Assembly (NCBI GenBank): GCA_021234155.1
Contig: JAJEKV010000027.1
Location: 10,924,716 to 10,988,715 of the forward strand
DNA length: 64,000 bases
DNA from: Isoetes taiwanensis
Taxonomy: Eukaryota > Streptophyta > Lycopodiopsida > Isoetales > Isoetaceae
Direction of reading: 5' to 3'
A program made the position numbers and the translations under genes. Below the pieces are notes generated by a model, which saw only the letters and a program-made list of their open reading frames with translations, was not told the DNA's origin and did no database searches. Below are positions 54,236 through 64,000 of this stretch, piece by piece. Position 1 is the first letter of the stretch; each line of letters starts with the position of its first letter.

Positions 54236-56803
54236 CTTCTACGATGTTTTCGTCGAATTTGAGACTTGTTTAGGCTTCGAAGTCATTTTTCAAGTTTTTT
54301 ATTGGTCTTTTTGTCCTGACTTGGCATGTTTTTTTTACCTTTCGTATTCGGGAATAGTCTTTTGCTTGTGCTTCTGCTAAAAGAAGAAGTGCTAATCACA
54401 TTATTTGTACAGGCAAGACGTCAGCAAGAAACAACAGAAGAAGCCCATCAAAATTACTCAGAAGGCATACCCACATAGAAGGGTGGACGAGTCCTCGGCG
54501 CCTGCAATCTACGAGAACTTCCAAACACAATGGTTCTTCACAAGGGGTACAGCTGGAAAGTACAGCACCCTTACATTTCTACATGTTTGTCGAAGTCCAG
54601 GTGCAAGAAGATACGATGATAGCGAGATAGCAGGGGAGTCCGGACAATGAGGAAGACTGTCCTTTAGAACATCCCAGGGTTTTATACAGTTGATGAGTCC
54701 TATTTTAAGCTTGTCAGAGTGCGACCACCGACCCTTTACAAATACGTTTCGCATTACATCAACAAGAGAAAGTTCAGCGCCATTATAGGCTGGGTTCATA
54801 GCACACAGAATGAAAACTTCGCTCACAGTGAATCAGAAAAGGAAGAAGAGGAAGAACAAAGAAACATAAGCAGTCAATCGGGAGAACATGAAGAAAGCAC
54901 AGAAGAGTCAGAAGAGCAGCAAGCACCATCTCCAAAGAAACAAAGACTGACTATTCCTGCTAAAGAACCTAAAAAAAGAAAGACTGCACAACTTGCCATA
55001 GAAGATGTTCCTGAGGAAGTGCCCAAGAAAAGAAAAGGTAAGGGCAAGGCACCTAGAGTTGCAATTAAGGAAAAGAAGGTGGACAAGACTTCAGAGAAGA
55101 TGAGGAAATTAACCTGCACAAGTTCGAGCTAGGTGCTATCTATTTGCCTGTCACATCTCTGAAGCTTCCACCTAAAAATGAAGCTGGAAAGCGTCCCCTA
55201 CAGGTCCAAAAGATTTATGCAGATCATTTGAGGAACTTGAAGGATAGAATTCGGAGCAATCCCAACGCTCATGTGGCTCCAATTGTGGTTCTGGTTGACA
55301 AAGAGCAGTGCACAAACCCAGCCGTGTATGATAGAGAAAATGCGGATATATATACGCATTACATTTTGGGTGGGAACTACAGTTTCAAGGCAAAGAGACA
55401 ATTGTATAAAGAAAAAAAGAATCCCAGATACTTGTCTGTTCTCTATGCAGTCTACTATGGATTTACTGATGAAGAAGCAAAAATCGTTGCCAACACTCAC
55501 AATGCTGACAATGAATACAAGTTAAAAAGAGCTTCGTAAACAAAATCAGATTCATGCACAGAGAGTATGTCATCTTCAAGGACAAGTATGGGGATGATCT
55601 GAAGAAGCCTCAATATTCAAAGGAATTAAAGGAAGCTTGTGCCATTGAGTGTTGCCTCAAATACGAAGAGGCGAACAAAAGGGCATCACTCATTGGTCAC
55701 GACAATTGGTTTCAGCTAGCCTTCAGGGATGGCCGGGTACGTCTACTTTGTATTCTCGAATAGGATTTCGTGTATTGCAACCTTCATTGTAGATAGGTAG
55801 CTAACGAGAATCTTGAATTGTTTGCGGATCTGGGAACTTCAAAATGAAATTTTCAATATATTTGAGCATGGCGAATTGAAAAGCAAAGGCAACATCTCTG
55901 AGAAGAAGAAAGGCTCCGACGAGCCAAAGAAAGAAATGACCATAACAGTCTGGAGGGAGATGCAGGGCTTCACTGATATGGATTTGTTGGAAAGGCTCAT
56001 GCAGAAGGTCGTGGACAAAGAGTTCACACTCGAAGAAATGTCGAAGGAGTTGCACAAGTAAGCTTTGCCATCTTTAATTTCATTTCTGCCTGACAAACAA
56101 GAGACGTACTATTCCGAAATACTCCCTGTTTTAAATACTAGCAGAAGTGTATTCTTTATGGCTTCAAATTAAAGGACAACCGTTACGACGACCAGCCATT
56201 CAAGAACTCATAATTCAACGCTTTCACGTATTAAACAAATCACAACGACCAAGTATTGGCGTCGTGTCGTGTTTCATTCCAGCATGCAAGCCGGCCTTGT
56301 GGAGTCCACTTTTAAGAATCACTTTGGATCCCCAGTGCAAGCAGGTTACGAGAACATGGTCTGGTAAGTATTTTATTCTGGAATACGTTAGTTTCTTCTT
56401 TGCACGTGTTGATTTTGTTCTCCAAGTTGCTTACATATTGATCTTTGTGTTTTCATTTTCTATTCCGGAATATGATTCCTTTCGCCTTATTTTCTTCGTT
56501 GGTTCCTTGTTTTATTTTCATCAGTGACTCGACTTTTATTTGTTAATTGATCAACGTTAGCATCTGCTACTGTTTTAGATACCTGTCCAACACGACACTG
56601 TTCATTTATCAATTCTGTATCATTATCAACAGCACCTTGTGACCTCGAGGCTCTTTTCTTTTTTCTGTAAGTACAAGACGAATATAAACTACCATAGTGG
56701 CGGGCCCAGGTTGCTGAGCAAGATTGAATACCTCCATGTTGCTTATGGGAAATGCATCATGGAGCATTTTAATACAGAAACTTGCTAGAACTTCTCCAAT
56801 GTC

Positions 56804-57163
56804 TTGGAATTTCCAGCTGTGCTTCAGAAGCTGCAAGACCCTAGTGCGCAAGGGAGAATGGTTAATCACTACCAGAAGCCTCAAAAACTGATCAACCATC
56901 TCCTAGACATGTTTTCACGTCAAGGAGATTGGGTGCTCGATGCTTTTTCTGGCTCTGGTACAACAATAGCTTGTGCACTTAAGAAGGGTTGCAATTGTGT
57001 AGCAGTGGACATAGACAAAGAAGCTGTGAACTTCATCAAGACGAGATTGACTGCCTTACCTACCCTACCAGATGAGCATCAAGAGTTAAGCGCCAAATCT
57101 TCATCTGATTTTATCAAGCTAACCTCTTCAGAGATACAGCCTCCATTCATTAGCTCTTTATGA
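56804..57163 (+). pseudogene. DNA methylase domain (AdoMet-binding half)
   Basis: The longest clean frame of the broken gene above. It has the QKP-x-x-L motif (YQKPQKLINHL), motif I DAFSGSGTT, and then NCVAVDIDKEAVNFIKTRL, where relatives have 'G.E.d..Y...A..R'. In beta-class N4-cytosine/N6-adenine methylases this half follows the catalytic half; here only the AdoMet half is clean. The frame changes at 57163 and continues as EATLAELKEVALATIPEDIG to a Lys-rich end near 57298. Confidence 0.72.
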
Positions 57164-58114
57164 TGAAGCTACCCTTGCAGAGCTGAAAGAAGTGGCTCTA
57201 GCTACTATTCCTGAAGACATTGGAGAAGTAGATAAGGCTAAGTCACACAAAAGGATCAGACCACAGAAATTGACAAAGCAGAGACAAGAAAAAAAATGAA
57301 GAAGACTACAAATTGGACCTTTGATCTGTCTTGTGCAAAAATATTTATTACTTACATTCATGTGTTGTCAAAAGTTGATGTACTGAAAAACTTTAATTTA
57401 ACAATGATTTACTACATTCTGATGTTATCGAGAAAATACTTTTAGAGAATACAAATTCATGTCTAAATTCTTCCTTTTCAAGTGCTTCTTTTGGCAAAAT
57501 CCAAGTTCCCCCTTACTAAGGGACCAAAATGCAGATAAAAACAAAATAGGCCTCTTGAAATTCTCAACTTGAACGAAAAAGTGTCATTTTTTAGAGCGCG
57601 GTATTTTTTTTCAAGGGAATCTTTAAAACGGGAGTACTGCAGCACTCCCATTTAATTTGCAATCATGTTAAGGGTGGTACAATACAACTTGTAAGTGACT
57701 TTGTTTCTTATTCTGCAATAATCAACTCGCGCTACGTGCGAGACTACAAACCAATGTTGGACTGCAGTCTCGCGCGTAGCGCATGTAAGTTTTTTGTTAT
57801 CTTGCTTCAGCATACTCACACTACGCGCAAAATGCACATCTACATGGTACTAACTTATGGTTTTATATTCTTATCTCAGACTATATCCCATGCAGTTGAG
57901 GCAAGCTAGAAATCAATGGATTGAGCTTAGCCGTCCAATTTCAAAAAGAAAGAAGGAGGGGGAGAAGGACAACTCCTACGAGGAAATGATAAAGATGATC
58001 AGCAAGGTCATTATACAAAAACAGAAGGATGTTGCAGAGGAGGAAGAAGAAACTGGCACCAAGAAGAATAATTCCAAGGAAGGACCCTTCTGATTCCTAC
58101 CATATAGTGTACAT

Positions 58115-58866
58115 GTGTGGGACAATGAGGTATGGACCAAGTGGACAGCAGGAGAGCTTGTAGGAAAAGCAGGGAAACCTGAGAAAGGATCCCTTGAAGA
58201 TTTTACAGTCACAGACTTGAGGAGTGCGCAGGGGTTAAGGGAAGAAGAAATTCTCAAGGTGCTCCAGTCTGTTATAGATGGACATGTGCTTGTGAAGAAG
58301 GTCTCAGAAATCAAAGATGTACCATCCTTTCCAGAGGCCTGCAAGTCCATGAAAGACCTCCGTATCATGAGGAAGGCCATGTCGAAGGAACGCTTTGAGA
58401 TGTCTAGAATAGAAAATCTATCTGAGCAAGGTATCTTGGACATGATGAAAATAACTGACGAAGACCTGCTCAGATACTCGAAGTGCTTCAATGATCCACC
58501 TGAAATGCATGATATTTTGTTGAAACTAATAGAGGCTGAAGATGAAACAAATGAAATTGAGGAGGACCAAGAATATAAATTCTTTACTAAATCCCCAACG
58601 GTCTGTACAGATGACAGTGGTATAGGTGGCACAGAGGAACTCAAATTCACAGAGGACAGCTATACTGGGGGAACATTCTCTGATAGCCTTGAGTCCCAAG
58701 GAAAACAGGATACTCAGACTTCATATGTCCCTTCTACAATCAGGGAGGAAACATAGGAATTTTTCACCCCTCTTACAACTAAGAAGAAAATAAAAAAAGT
58801 TTCCTTTCCTAGTGACAGTCCTGCCCTTAATCTGAGGGTTAGAGAGAAGATAAAATATCCTGCCTG
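58115..58866 (+). pseudogene. ORF1-like frame of LINE copy 1
   Basis: Open from the upstream region (acidic/basic KKEGEKDNSYEEMIKMISKV near 57.96 kb, other frame) through EVWTKWTAGELVGKAGKPEK, then FEMSRIENLSEQGILDMMKI and SKCFNDPPEMHDILLKLIEA. It has one in-frame TAG at 58754 and a final TGA at 58865-58867. That TGA overlaps the ATG of the endonuclease ORF by one base (TGATG), an arrangement suited to coupled translation. No known domain is seen. A second copy lies at 61907-62540. Confidence 0.6.
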
Positions 58867-59700
58867 ATGAAAATTATTTCTTGGAATATGAGAGGTATAA
58901 AGGGACCTCTCAAGAGAAAAAGGGCCCTCATTGCCCTCAGAGAATTGAAAGCCAATATTCTTCTCCTCCAAGAACTTAGGCTCCCACCTTTTGAGTATGC
59001 AAGGCTTGGAAGTTGGGTGGACCCAAACAGTGACTCAATATGGACTGCTGTTGATGGAACTCGAGGTGGCACTTGTACTATTTGGACTGGACTAAAATGT
59101 CTACATAGATTCTATCACAACTTCGTAGAGATGGACAGCTTGTGGTTCTTGAAATAGAAGGAAAACCAACCGAATTCTTAATGTATATGCTTCTACGCAT
59201 CCAAAGAGAAAAGAGCTGATCAATGGACTCAAATGAATGAATGGATATCTAGAAATAAGCATATTCCAAACTTGTTACTAGCGGGGAGACTTTAATAATA
59301 CTCCCACCGGGATCGGTTGGGCGTAAGAATTAACATGAATAAAAAAGAAAAAGTTGCTTGGGCCCAGCTCATGGTACACTTCTGCCACATCCCACCTTCC
59401 TCTTCTAATGTCTACTCTTGGAGCAATAAAAGAAAAGGAGATAACAGAACTTATTGTGTGCTGGATAGATACCACATCTGCAACAAATCCCTACCCTCAT
59501 GGGATAATATGATTTTATCCAGTGACATTAGTTCCTCAATATCTGACCACTTCCCACAGATATTCGAGAATCTAGATAGCTCCTATAAAGGGGGCTCAAA
59601 CATCCCTTTCAAACTGAACATTGAACCGTTGAAGATGAAAACTTTCTGCACAGCTTTCCAGAAGTTCTATTGGAGTCCTATTATATTTTGATGTATCTTT
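58867..59700 (+). pseudogene. LINE endonuclease (APE type), copy 1, broken
   Basis: MKIISWNMRGIKGPLKRKRA and NILLLQELRLPPFEYARLGS are the first endonuclease motifs (N and QE). TAVDGTRGGTCTIWTG follows. A stop at about 59157 interrupts, and the reading continues as NEWISRNKHIPNLLLAG (GDFN motif damaged by a frameshift here, intact in copy 2). VYSWSNKRKGDNRTYCVLDR and SSISDHFPQIFE are the later motifs. The frame ends with the deletion at about 59670. Confidence 0.8.
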
Positions 59701-59746
59701 TCTAATTATGAATATAAAACCCACCTTGCCTTCAAAAAAAAAAAAA

Positions 59747-61195
59747 GGGATACTCGAAGTGGTTGCCTGGATTTATTCAGGCAAATAAATCCAGGAACAA
59801 GAAAAAACCAACCCATCTACCAACAAAGGTCCGTGTGGAGCTGAAGCGCAGAGTCAGTGGAAACTTGGACATTCTTGAGATAGTCTCAAAAACATACATG
59901 GTGAAGTTATGTCAGGGTTCTCTGGTTGTTGCCACCCAGACTATTCCAAACACAGCTTCATTATTTTCGGTGGACCGTCGAACATACCCTCAGGATATAG
60001 ACTACTACATCTCAATGCTCTCAAATTGTCTCAAGTAGACTACCGAAGAATACATCACAATTGTGTTCCTATGTGAACCTGCAGAGGGATATCCAAAGAT
60101 CTTGCAGGCCGCCACTCAGATAGAGGCCAATATGAGTGTATGCCACATGGTGCTAATAGATGGGAACGCCTGCTAAGAACAATTATGTCACTCATGGCCA
60201 TTGAGCAGCAGAAAGAGTTTTTGGAGTTGTATTATCCCGATGCGGAGAAGCATCATCTGACATATCAAGGGAAGCAAGTACAGAGGGAGAATCGGCAAGG
60301 TCAAAAGGATGCAGAGAAGAAGAAGAGAAAGAAGGAGGAGGCAGAGCAAGAGTCTGATGAGAGGAGGATGCAGGGGATGGCACTTCAGAATCAACCACCA
60401 AAATTGCCACCAATCATGGATCCACTAACTCAGAAGAAGTTGGCGAAGGCCTTATCAGAAGAAGTTGGCGAAGGCCTTATCAGAAGAAGAAAGAATTCTT
60501 GAGGTAAATCCACAGGAACTAGATATATAGAATGCTTCTGTTCTTCCTAAACAAATTGACACTTGTCCTATCAGAGCTGAAGAAGAAGATAGGACATCCA
60601 GGATGGAAGAAAAGGCGACTTCACCCACAAAAGAGTAAGTCATCTCGCGTGCAGTGCGAGTTCTTTTTTATATTGACCATTTAATAAGCATATCTCGCGT
60701 GTAGCGCGAGTGTATTATTCTCGAATTTCAAATTTTTTTGTTAACTTAAAATATGCATTGTGCAGAGAGGATACTACTTCAAATAACAACAAACTTATCC
60801 TCTTCGACCTAAATGGAATTCTTATCAAGTCCTTAACCGAAGCAGAGTACCGTGCTGCACCTCCTTTTCCTGGAGGGATCTAGAGACAAAGACCAAATGG
60901 ATGTATCCAAGACTTGATGTTCACAAATTGTTGAGCCATCTAGAGGACAGAGCCAGCATTGGGATATGGTCATCCATGCTAAGAAACAATATATTAGAAA
61001 TTAAAGAAGTTGTTCTAGAGCTAAAAAACTTTGATTTCTACATTATTTTAGATCAAAGTAGTCGTGGGATTGTTCGTCGACCACAAGATGAAGCAAAGAA
61101 TATCTTCATCAAGAATATAAATGACGCCTTGGAGGTGATAGAAGGATTTCAAGAAGAGCAGATATGTTTGGTGGACGATGACTCCATCATTTAAC
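59747..61195 (+). pseudogene. Broken gene with FCP1/NIF-like (HAD) phosphatase domain
   Basis: The upstream part reads YSKWLPGFIQANKSRNKKKP and ILEIVSKTYMVKLCQGSLVV, then a Lys/Glu-rich coiled coil (60140-60502, DAEKKKRKKEEAEQESDERR). After a spacer with two CTCGCG..GCGAG palindromes (60645-60712), an exon gives NNKLILFDLNGILIKSLTEA, equivalent to the HAD motif DLDGTL but with Asp to Asn at the second acidic position. After one frame change, WMYPRLDVHKLLSHLEDRAS and IGIWSSMLRNN follow, the pattern of FCP1-homology phosphatases (IWSS). DFYIILDQSSRGIVRRPQDE and ICLVDDDSII end it. Such enzymes act on RNA polymerase II tails or related phosphoproteins. The Asn substitution and frame breaks suggest inactivity. 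Confidence 0.6.
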
Positions 61196-64000
61196 AATGA
61201 TTTACTACATTATGATGTTATCGAGAAAATATTTTTAGAGAATACAAATTCATGTCTAAATTCTTCCCTTTTCAAGTGCTTCGCTTGGCAAAATCCAAGT
61301 TCCCCTTACTAAGGGGCCAAAATGCAGATAAAAACAAAATAGGCCTCTTGAAATTCTCAACTTGAATGAAAAAGTGTCATTTTTTAGAGCGCGGTAGTTT
61401 TTTTCAAGGGAATCTTTAAAACGGGAGTACTGCAACACTCCCATTTAATTTGCAATCATGTTAAGGGTGGTATAATACAACTTGTAAGTGACTTTGTTTC
61501 TTATTTTGCAATAATCAACTCGCGCTACGTGCGAGACTACAAACCAATGTTGGACTGCAGTCTCGTGCATAGCGCATGTAAGTTTTTTGTTATCTTGCTT
61601 CAGCATACTCGCGCTACGCGCAAAATGTACATCTACATGGTACTAACTTATGGTTTTATATTCTTATCTCAGACCATATCCCATGCAGTTGAGGCAAGCT
61701 GGAAATCAATGGATTGAGCTTAGCCGTCCAATTTCAAAAAGAAAGAAGGAGGGGGGGAAGGACAACTCCTACGAGGAAATGATAAAGATGATTAGCAAGG
61801 TCATTATACAAAAAAAGAAGGATGTTGCAGAGGAGGAAGAAGAAACTGGCACCAAGAAGAAGAATTCGAAGGAAGGACCCTCTGATTCCTACCATATATT
61901 GTACATGTGTGGGACAATGAGGTGTGGACCAAGTGGACAGCAGGAGAGCTTGTAGGAAAAGCAGGGAAACCTGAGAAAGGATCCCTTGAAGATTTTACAG
62001 TCACAGACTTGAGGAATGCGCAGGGGTTAAGGGAAGAAGAAATTCTCAAGGTGCTCCAGTCTGTAATAGATGGACATGTGCTTGTGAAGAAGGTCTCAGA
62101 AATCAAAGATGTACCATCCTTTCCAGAGGCCTGCAAGTCCATGAAAGACCTCCTTGTCATGAGGAAGGCCATGTTGAGGGAACTCTTTGAGATGTCTAGA
62201 ATAGAAAATCTATCTGGGCAAGGTATCTTGGACATGATGAAAATAACTGACGAAGACCTGCTCAGATACTCGAAGTGCTTCAATGATCCACCTGAAATGC
62301 ATGATATTTTGTTGAACCTAATAGAGGCTGAAGATGAAACCATTGAAACTGAGGAGGAATTACCAGACCAAGAATATAAATTCTTTACTAAATCCCCAAT
62401 GGTGTGTACAGATGACAGTGGTATAGGTGGCACAGAGGAACTCAAATTCACAGAGGACAGCTATACTGGGGGGACATTTTTTGATAGCCTTGAGTCCCAA
62501 GGAAAACAGGATACTCAGAAGAAAAACCAACTGGAATTCTTAATGTATATGCTTCTACAGATCCAGCAGAAAGAGCTGATCAATGGACTCAAATGAATGA
62601 ATGGATATCTAGAAATAAGCATATTCCAAACTTGTTACTAGCAGGAGATTTTAATAATACTCCCAGCTGGGATCAGAAGTTGGGCAGAAGAATTAACATG
62701 AATAAAAAAGAAAAAGTTACTTGGGACCAGCTCATGGTACACTTCTGCCACATCCCACCTTCCTCTTCTAATGTCTACTCTTGGAGCAATAAAAGAAAAG
62801 GAGATAACAGAACTTATTGTTTGCTGGATAGATACTACATCTGCAACAAATCCCTACCTTCATGGGATAATATGATTTTATCCAGTGACATTAGTTCCTC
62901 AATATCTGACCACTTCCCACAGATATTCGAGAATCTAGATAGCTCCTATAAGGGGGACTCAAACATCCCTTTCAAACTGAACACTGAACTGTTGAAGATG
63001 AAAACTTTCTGCACAGATTTCCAGAAGTTCTATAACAGTCTCCCCCCACAGCTCAGGTTCCATCAACTCATTTCTCAGTAAGATGAAGCAAGCCAAAGGT
63101 TGGATAAAATCTTGGGGCAAAGAATGGTTCAGGAAAAGGAAAGAACAGAAGTATGAAGTTTACAAACAGATGAGGGAGATTAGAGCATCACTCTTTATAG
63201 TTAAAGATAATCAGAATCTTCAAAAACAGGAGTTGGAGCTGGAAAATAGAGTCAAACACATTGAGGAAGAGGAGGCCAAATCTCTGGCAATCAAAAGTAG
63301 ATGCAAACACATAAATTCAATGGACAAAGTAGCTCAGCATATTTCTTTAGGGCTGTTAAGAACAGGATATGCAACAATGGCATTACAAAGGTTAAAACTT
63401 CATAAGGCAATGTCATTGACAAACAGGAGGACATTGAAGAGTACTTCCATATGGAATATTCAACTATTTTTTATAGTCAGCCAGTGCAAGAGGGCACTCT
63501 CCAGAATTTCTTCAAGGATATTCCCCCAGCTATTCAACAGATCAAGGAAGATGACCTTCTTGCAGTACCATCATAAAGAGAAATCTGGGACACTATAAAA
63601 TCCTTGGCAATAGGGAAGAGCCCTGGACCAGATGGATTCCCTCCAGAGTTCTACATTAAATTCTGGGAGATCATGAAGGATGATTTCATTCTTTTTGTCC
63701 AAGGTGCATGGAAAGCAAATAAATTGGCCCCTGCTATCAATGCTGGGCACATTGCCTTAATTCCTAAAGTGGAAAATCCAGAATCCTTAGGGGACTAGAG
63801 GCCAATTTCATTAACCAACACATCCTATAAGGTTTTAGCCAAAATCCTGGCTAATAGATTATGCCCTGAACTGCAAAAGGTAATAAACCCTTGCCAATCT
63901 GTTTTCCTTCCTACTAGAAGCATTTTGGATAATTACCTTGGGGCCTCTGAAGGACGACACTGGAACAAACTCTCAAATCAAGGATGTATGCTGCTAAAAC
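61187..64000 (+). mobile_element. LINE copy 2, endonuclease start deleted, RT present, runs off the right edge
   Basis: From 61187 it matches copy 1 closely to about 62520. It then lacks about 440 bp (the endonuclease N-terminus) and continues with IPNLLLAGDFNNTPSWDQKL, SSISDHFPQIFE and a coiled-coil linker (63083-63598), and then RT: AIGKSPGPDGFPPEFYIKFW, NAGHIALIPKVENPES, RPISLTNTSYKVLAKILANR, then QSVFLPTRSILDNY at about 63895-63940. A few stops separate the pieces. Since ORF1 is fused in frame to the remaining nuclease half, it cannot cut DNA normally. Confidence 0.85.
61907..62540 (+). pseudogene. ORF1-like frame of LINE copy 2
   Basis: Nearly identical to 58115-58756, with small changes (for example an extra ELP before DQEYKFF). 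It runs directly into KKNQLEFLMYMLLQIQQKEL because the endonuclease start is deleted. Function unknown, as for copy 1. Confidence 0.6.

Larger units (their letters stand above)
53229..57298 (+). pseudogene. Broken multi-exon gene with ParB-like and DNA methylase (N4/N6 type) domains
   Basis: The probable first exon is 53229-53282 (MSPRRKLAEALDQAAISQ|GTAGTT). A second (about 53353-53648) reads QAGEMKCYIGEA, TGA, FLLAENRKDVIGKGIVDNMA and ends at GTATGT. After a palindrome-rich spacer come KPIKITQKAYPHRR and TVDESYFKLVRVRPPTLYKY, a Lys/Glu-rich linker, then LPVTSLKLPPKNEAGKRPLQ and YTHYILGGNYSFKAKRQLYK, followed by GFTDEEAKIVANTHNADNEY. That last pair resembles the ParB/sulfiredoxin fold (G.(H/N)R...A, then 'T.EE....A..HN'). 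FTDMDLLERLMQKVVDKEFT follows near 56.0 kb. At 56860-57050 comes VNHYQKPQKLINHLLDMFSR and WVLDAFSGSGTTIACALKKG, the AdoMet motif I of beta-class methylases. The catalytic DPPY was not found. Frameshifts and stops indicate decay. Confidence 0.6.
57395..59746 (+). mobile_element. LINE copy 1, internally deleted, with poly(A)
   Basis: It starts at the point of homology with the second copy (TTTAACAATGATTTACTACA) and ends in a run of 13 A at 59734-59746. It carries an ORF1-like frame (58115-58866) and the start of an endonuclease ORF2 (58867 on), then jumps from KMKTFCTAFQKFYWS (59.67 kb) straight to a 3' UTR. All of RT is missing. The copy is inactive. The 5' region (57700-57850) contains CTCGCGCTACGTGCGAG-type palindromes. 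Confidence 0.75.

Noticed and set aside
53229-57298. Bacterial or phage contamination carrying ParB and methylase
   Set aside because: Intron-like GT-AG spacers, AT-rich plant-like context, frameshifts and adjacent plant LINEs argue for resident nuclear DNA.

Overview
This is nuclear DNA of a land plant. The evidence is spliced genes with GT-AG introns (a complete peroxisomal ubiquitin-conjugating enzyme PEX4 and a complete KAI2-type alpha/beta hydrolase), a plant-type ankyrin/PGG membrane protein, a germin-like remnant, plant LINE and Ty3/gypsy remains, and AT-rich, gene-poor, repeat-packed spacers. A non-seed plant such as a fern would fit the repeat-rich, low-gene-density picture, but that placement is inference. 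I recognise no bacterial, organellar or CRISPR features.

Layout. 1-690: LINE remnant. 2.2-5.1 kb: decayed Ty3/gypsy element on the minus strand, with a micro-inversion over the reverse transcriptase active site. 5.6-13.9 kb: dispersed repeat modules interrupted at 6.92-11.08 kb by an insertion that carries a GC-rich PIF1-type helicase fragment. 15.5-19.1 kb: intact 1182-codon ankyrin-PGG protein with a very long glycine-rich tail. 19.2-24.8 kb: Helitron-like end, LINE pieces, a 0.76 kb duplication and a LINE ORF1. 27.5-30.0 kb: LINE ORF2 with a nested 668-bp TIR element flanked by a 10-bp target duplication. 30.0-33.2 kb: the same repeat modules again, including a second copy of a roughly 480-bp long hairpin. 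33.4-34.1 kb: gene fragment. 36.95-38.34 kb: GC-rich frameshifted pseudogene of unknown origin, followed by a 21-bp minisatellite. 40.17-41.08 kb: KAI2-like gene (+). 43.29-44.66 kb: PEX4 (-), five exons. 44.8-45.5 kb: row of fold-back units next to the PEX4 start. 46.05-46.47 kb: GC-rich hairpin tandem repeat. 47.2-47.65 kb: large inverted-repeat element. 48.7-49.0 kb: germin-like remnant. 49.5-52.5 kb: broken transposase-like gene with a LINE tail inserted. 53.2-57.3 kb: broken intron-containing gene that looks like a ParB-like domain plus a DNA methylase domain. 57.4-64.0 kb: two related LINE copies separated by a fragment with an FCP1/HAD-like phosphatase domain.

Only three genes look intact: the ankyrin-PGG gene, the KAI2-like gene and PEX4. 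They do not form a pathway together. Everything else is mobile DNA, decayed genes or structured repeats. The least explained items are the ParB/methylase gene with palindrome-filled spacers, the GC-rich 37-38 kb pseudogene, the fold-back units beside PEX4, and the CG-rich palindromic element nested in the LINE.
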